From contig CAMWUX010000055.1 of assembly GCA_947177605.1 (NCBI GenBank), forward strand, positions 1 through 7,540: a stretch of DNA of 7,540 nucleotides, written 5' to 3'. Position numbers and translations under genes: made by a program. Of the stretch, positions 6,790 to 7,540 are shown piece after piece; within the stretch, counting starts at the first letter, position 1; each line of letters opens with the position of its first letter. The notes beneath the pieces are model-generated. The model was not told where the DNA came from, did not search any database, and saw only the letters and a program-made list of their open reading frames with translations. This stretch comes from an uncultured Porphyromonadaceae bacterium. GTDB lineage: Bacteria; Bacteroidota; Bacteroidia; Bacteroidales; Muribaculaceae.

Positions 6790-7540
6790 ATGAAAATCGC
6801 CCTTATAGGATATGGCAAGATGGGCAAAGCCATCGAGCAGGCTGCCAAGGCCCGCGGCCATGAGATAGTAAGCATAATAGATGTGGACAATCCTGAAGGA
6901 TTCTCGTCGCCGGAGTTCCGCAGCGCCGACGTCGCTATCGAGTTCACTACTCCCTCCACAGCCGTCGACAATTATCGGCGCGCTTTTGCCGAGGGCGTCA
7001 AAGTAGTATCCGGCACCACAGGCTGGACCGATCGTATGTCAGAAATCGAAGAACTATGCCGCAAGGAGGGAGCCACATTCTTCTGGTCGTCAAACTACAG
7101 TATCGGGGTCAACATCTTCTTTGCCCTCAACCGCTACCTGTCGGCCATTATGAACGATTTCCCGCAGTATCACCCCTCGATGGAGGAGGTTCACCATATC
7201 CATAAACTCGACCATCCGAGCGGCACAGCGATATCACTCGCTTCTGATCTTATCCGCTCCACTGACCGTATCGACGCCTGGACAGAAGCTACCCCCGCCC
7301 CAACTCAACTCCATATCGGCCACCGCCGCGAGGGTGAAGTGCCCGGCATCCACTCCATATCCTGGGAGTCCGACGTCGACACTATCACTATCACCCACAG
7401 CGCCAAAAGCCGTATGGGCTTCGCCCAGGGAGCCGTAGTGGCAGCCGAGTGGGTAGCTACGCAACAGGGATTCCTCACTATGGATCAGCTGATGCACCGT
7501 ATCAAAACAAACACAAAACACATCCAGTCTCTTATAAAAA
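6790..7540 (+). CDS. dapB: 4-hydroxy-tetrahydrodipicolinate reductase (3' end outside window)
   Basis: Cytoplasmic NAD(P)H-dependent reductase converting 4-hydroxy-tetrahydrodipicolinate to tetrahydrodipicolinate, the second dedicated step to meso-diaminopimelate (peptidoglycan) and lysine. The N-terminal Rossmann fold has GYGKMG (7-12); the acidic D31 after the second strand suggests that NADH is accepted, by analogy with other DapB enzymes. SGTTGW at 74-79 and the signature EVHHIHKLDHPSGTA at 133-147 hold the catalytic His (135/136) and Lys 139 and the substrate-binding SGT loop. REGEVPGIHSI (180-190) and HSAKSRMGFAQGA (203-215) complete the C-terminal domain. The ATG at 6790 starts directly with MKIALIGYG, the expected N-terminus. 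The frame is still open at the last base after 250 codons; the visible part already covers essentially the whole family domain, so only a few codons should be missing. Transcribed divergently from rbfA. Confidence 0.96.
   Translation, partial: MKIALIGYGKMGKAIEQAAKARGHEIVSIIDVDNPEGFSSPEFRSADVAIEFTTPSTAVDNYRRAFAEGVKVVSGTTGWTDRMSEIEELCRKEGATFFWSSNYSIGVNIFFALNRYLSAIMNDFPQYHPSMEEVHHIHKLDHPSGTAISLASDLIRSTDRIDAWTEATPAPTQLHIGHRREGEVPGIHSISWESDVDTITITHSAKSRMGFAQGAVVAAEWVATQQGFLTMDQLMHRIKTNTKHIQSLIK

Noticed and set aside
6699..6971. Minus-strand 90-codon open frame across the rbfA-dapB spacer and the dapB start
   Set aside because: It runs antisense through the dapB Rossmann motif and over the promoter elements, with no family resemblance.

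Overview
The window looks like an ordinary chromosomal housekeeping segment from a member of the Bacteroidales. Moderate GC and the character of the proteins fit a gut genus of the Muribaculaceae (Duncaniella/Muribaculum-like), but the family-level placement is inference. Support for Bacteroidetes: a PorZ-type beta-propeller protein with a type IX secretion-like C-terminal domain, Bacteroidetes-type promoter elements (TAnnTTTG at -7), and almost no Shine-Dalgarno sequences before the start codons. Six protein genes fill nearly all of the DNA. No RNA gene, insertion sequence, CRISPR array or phage gene is visible.

Left part, plus strand (1-5107): the C-terminal half of leuS (leucyl-tRNA synthetase, cut by the window edge), rdgB (house-cleaning XTP/dITP pyrophosphatase), a porZ-like secreted two-propeller protein, and an unrecognised 175-residue protein. 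The gaps are 45, 30 and 6 bp with no clear promoter or terminator in them, so the four genes probably form one transcription unit.

Middle, minus strand (6668 down to 5104): rbfA (30S maturation factor), then a LolC/LolE-type ABC permease whose ATG overlaps the rbfA stop codon as ATGA. This pair runs head-on into the plus-strand unit, and the two terminal genes share the four bases CTAA as overlapping stop codons, leaving no intergenic space for a terminator.

Right part (6669-7540): a 121 bp divergent intergenic region holds back-to-back -7 promoter elements, one for rbfA and one for dapB. It is followed by dapB (4-hydroxy-tetrahydrodipicolinate reductase, lysine/diaminopimelate pathway), still open at the window end after 250 codons.

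I do not see a convincing new biological system. The items most worth following are the uncharacterised protein placed directly behind porZ, the PorZ-like protein itself, the dyad over the dapB promoter, and the gapless convergent gene ends.
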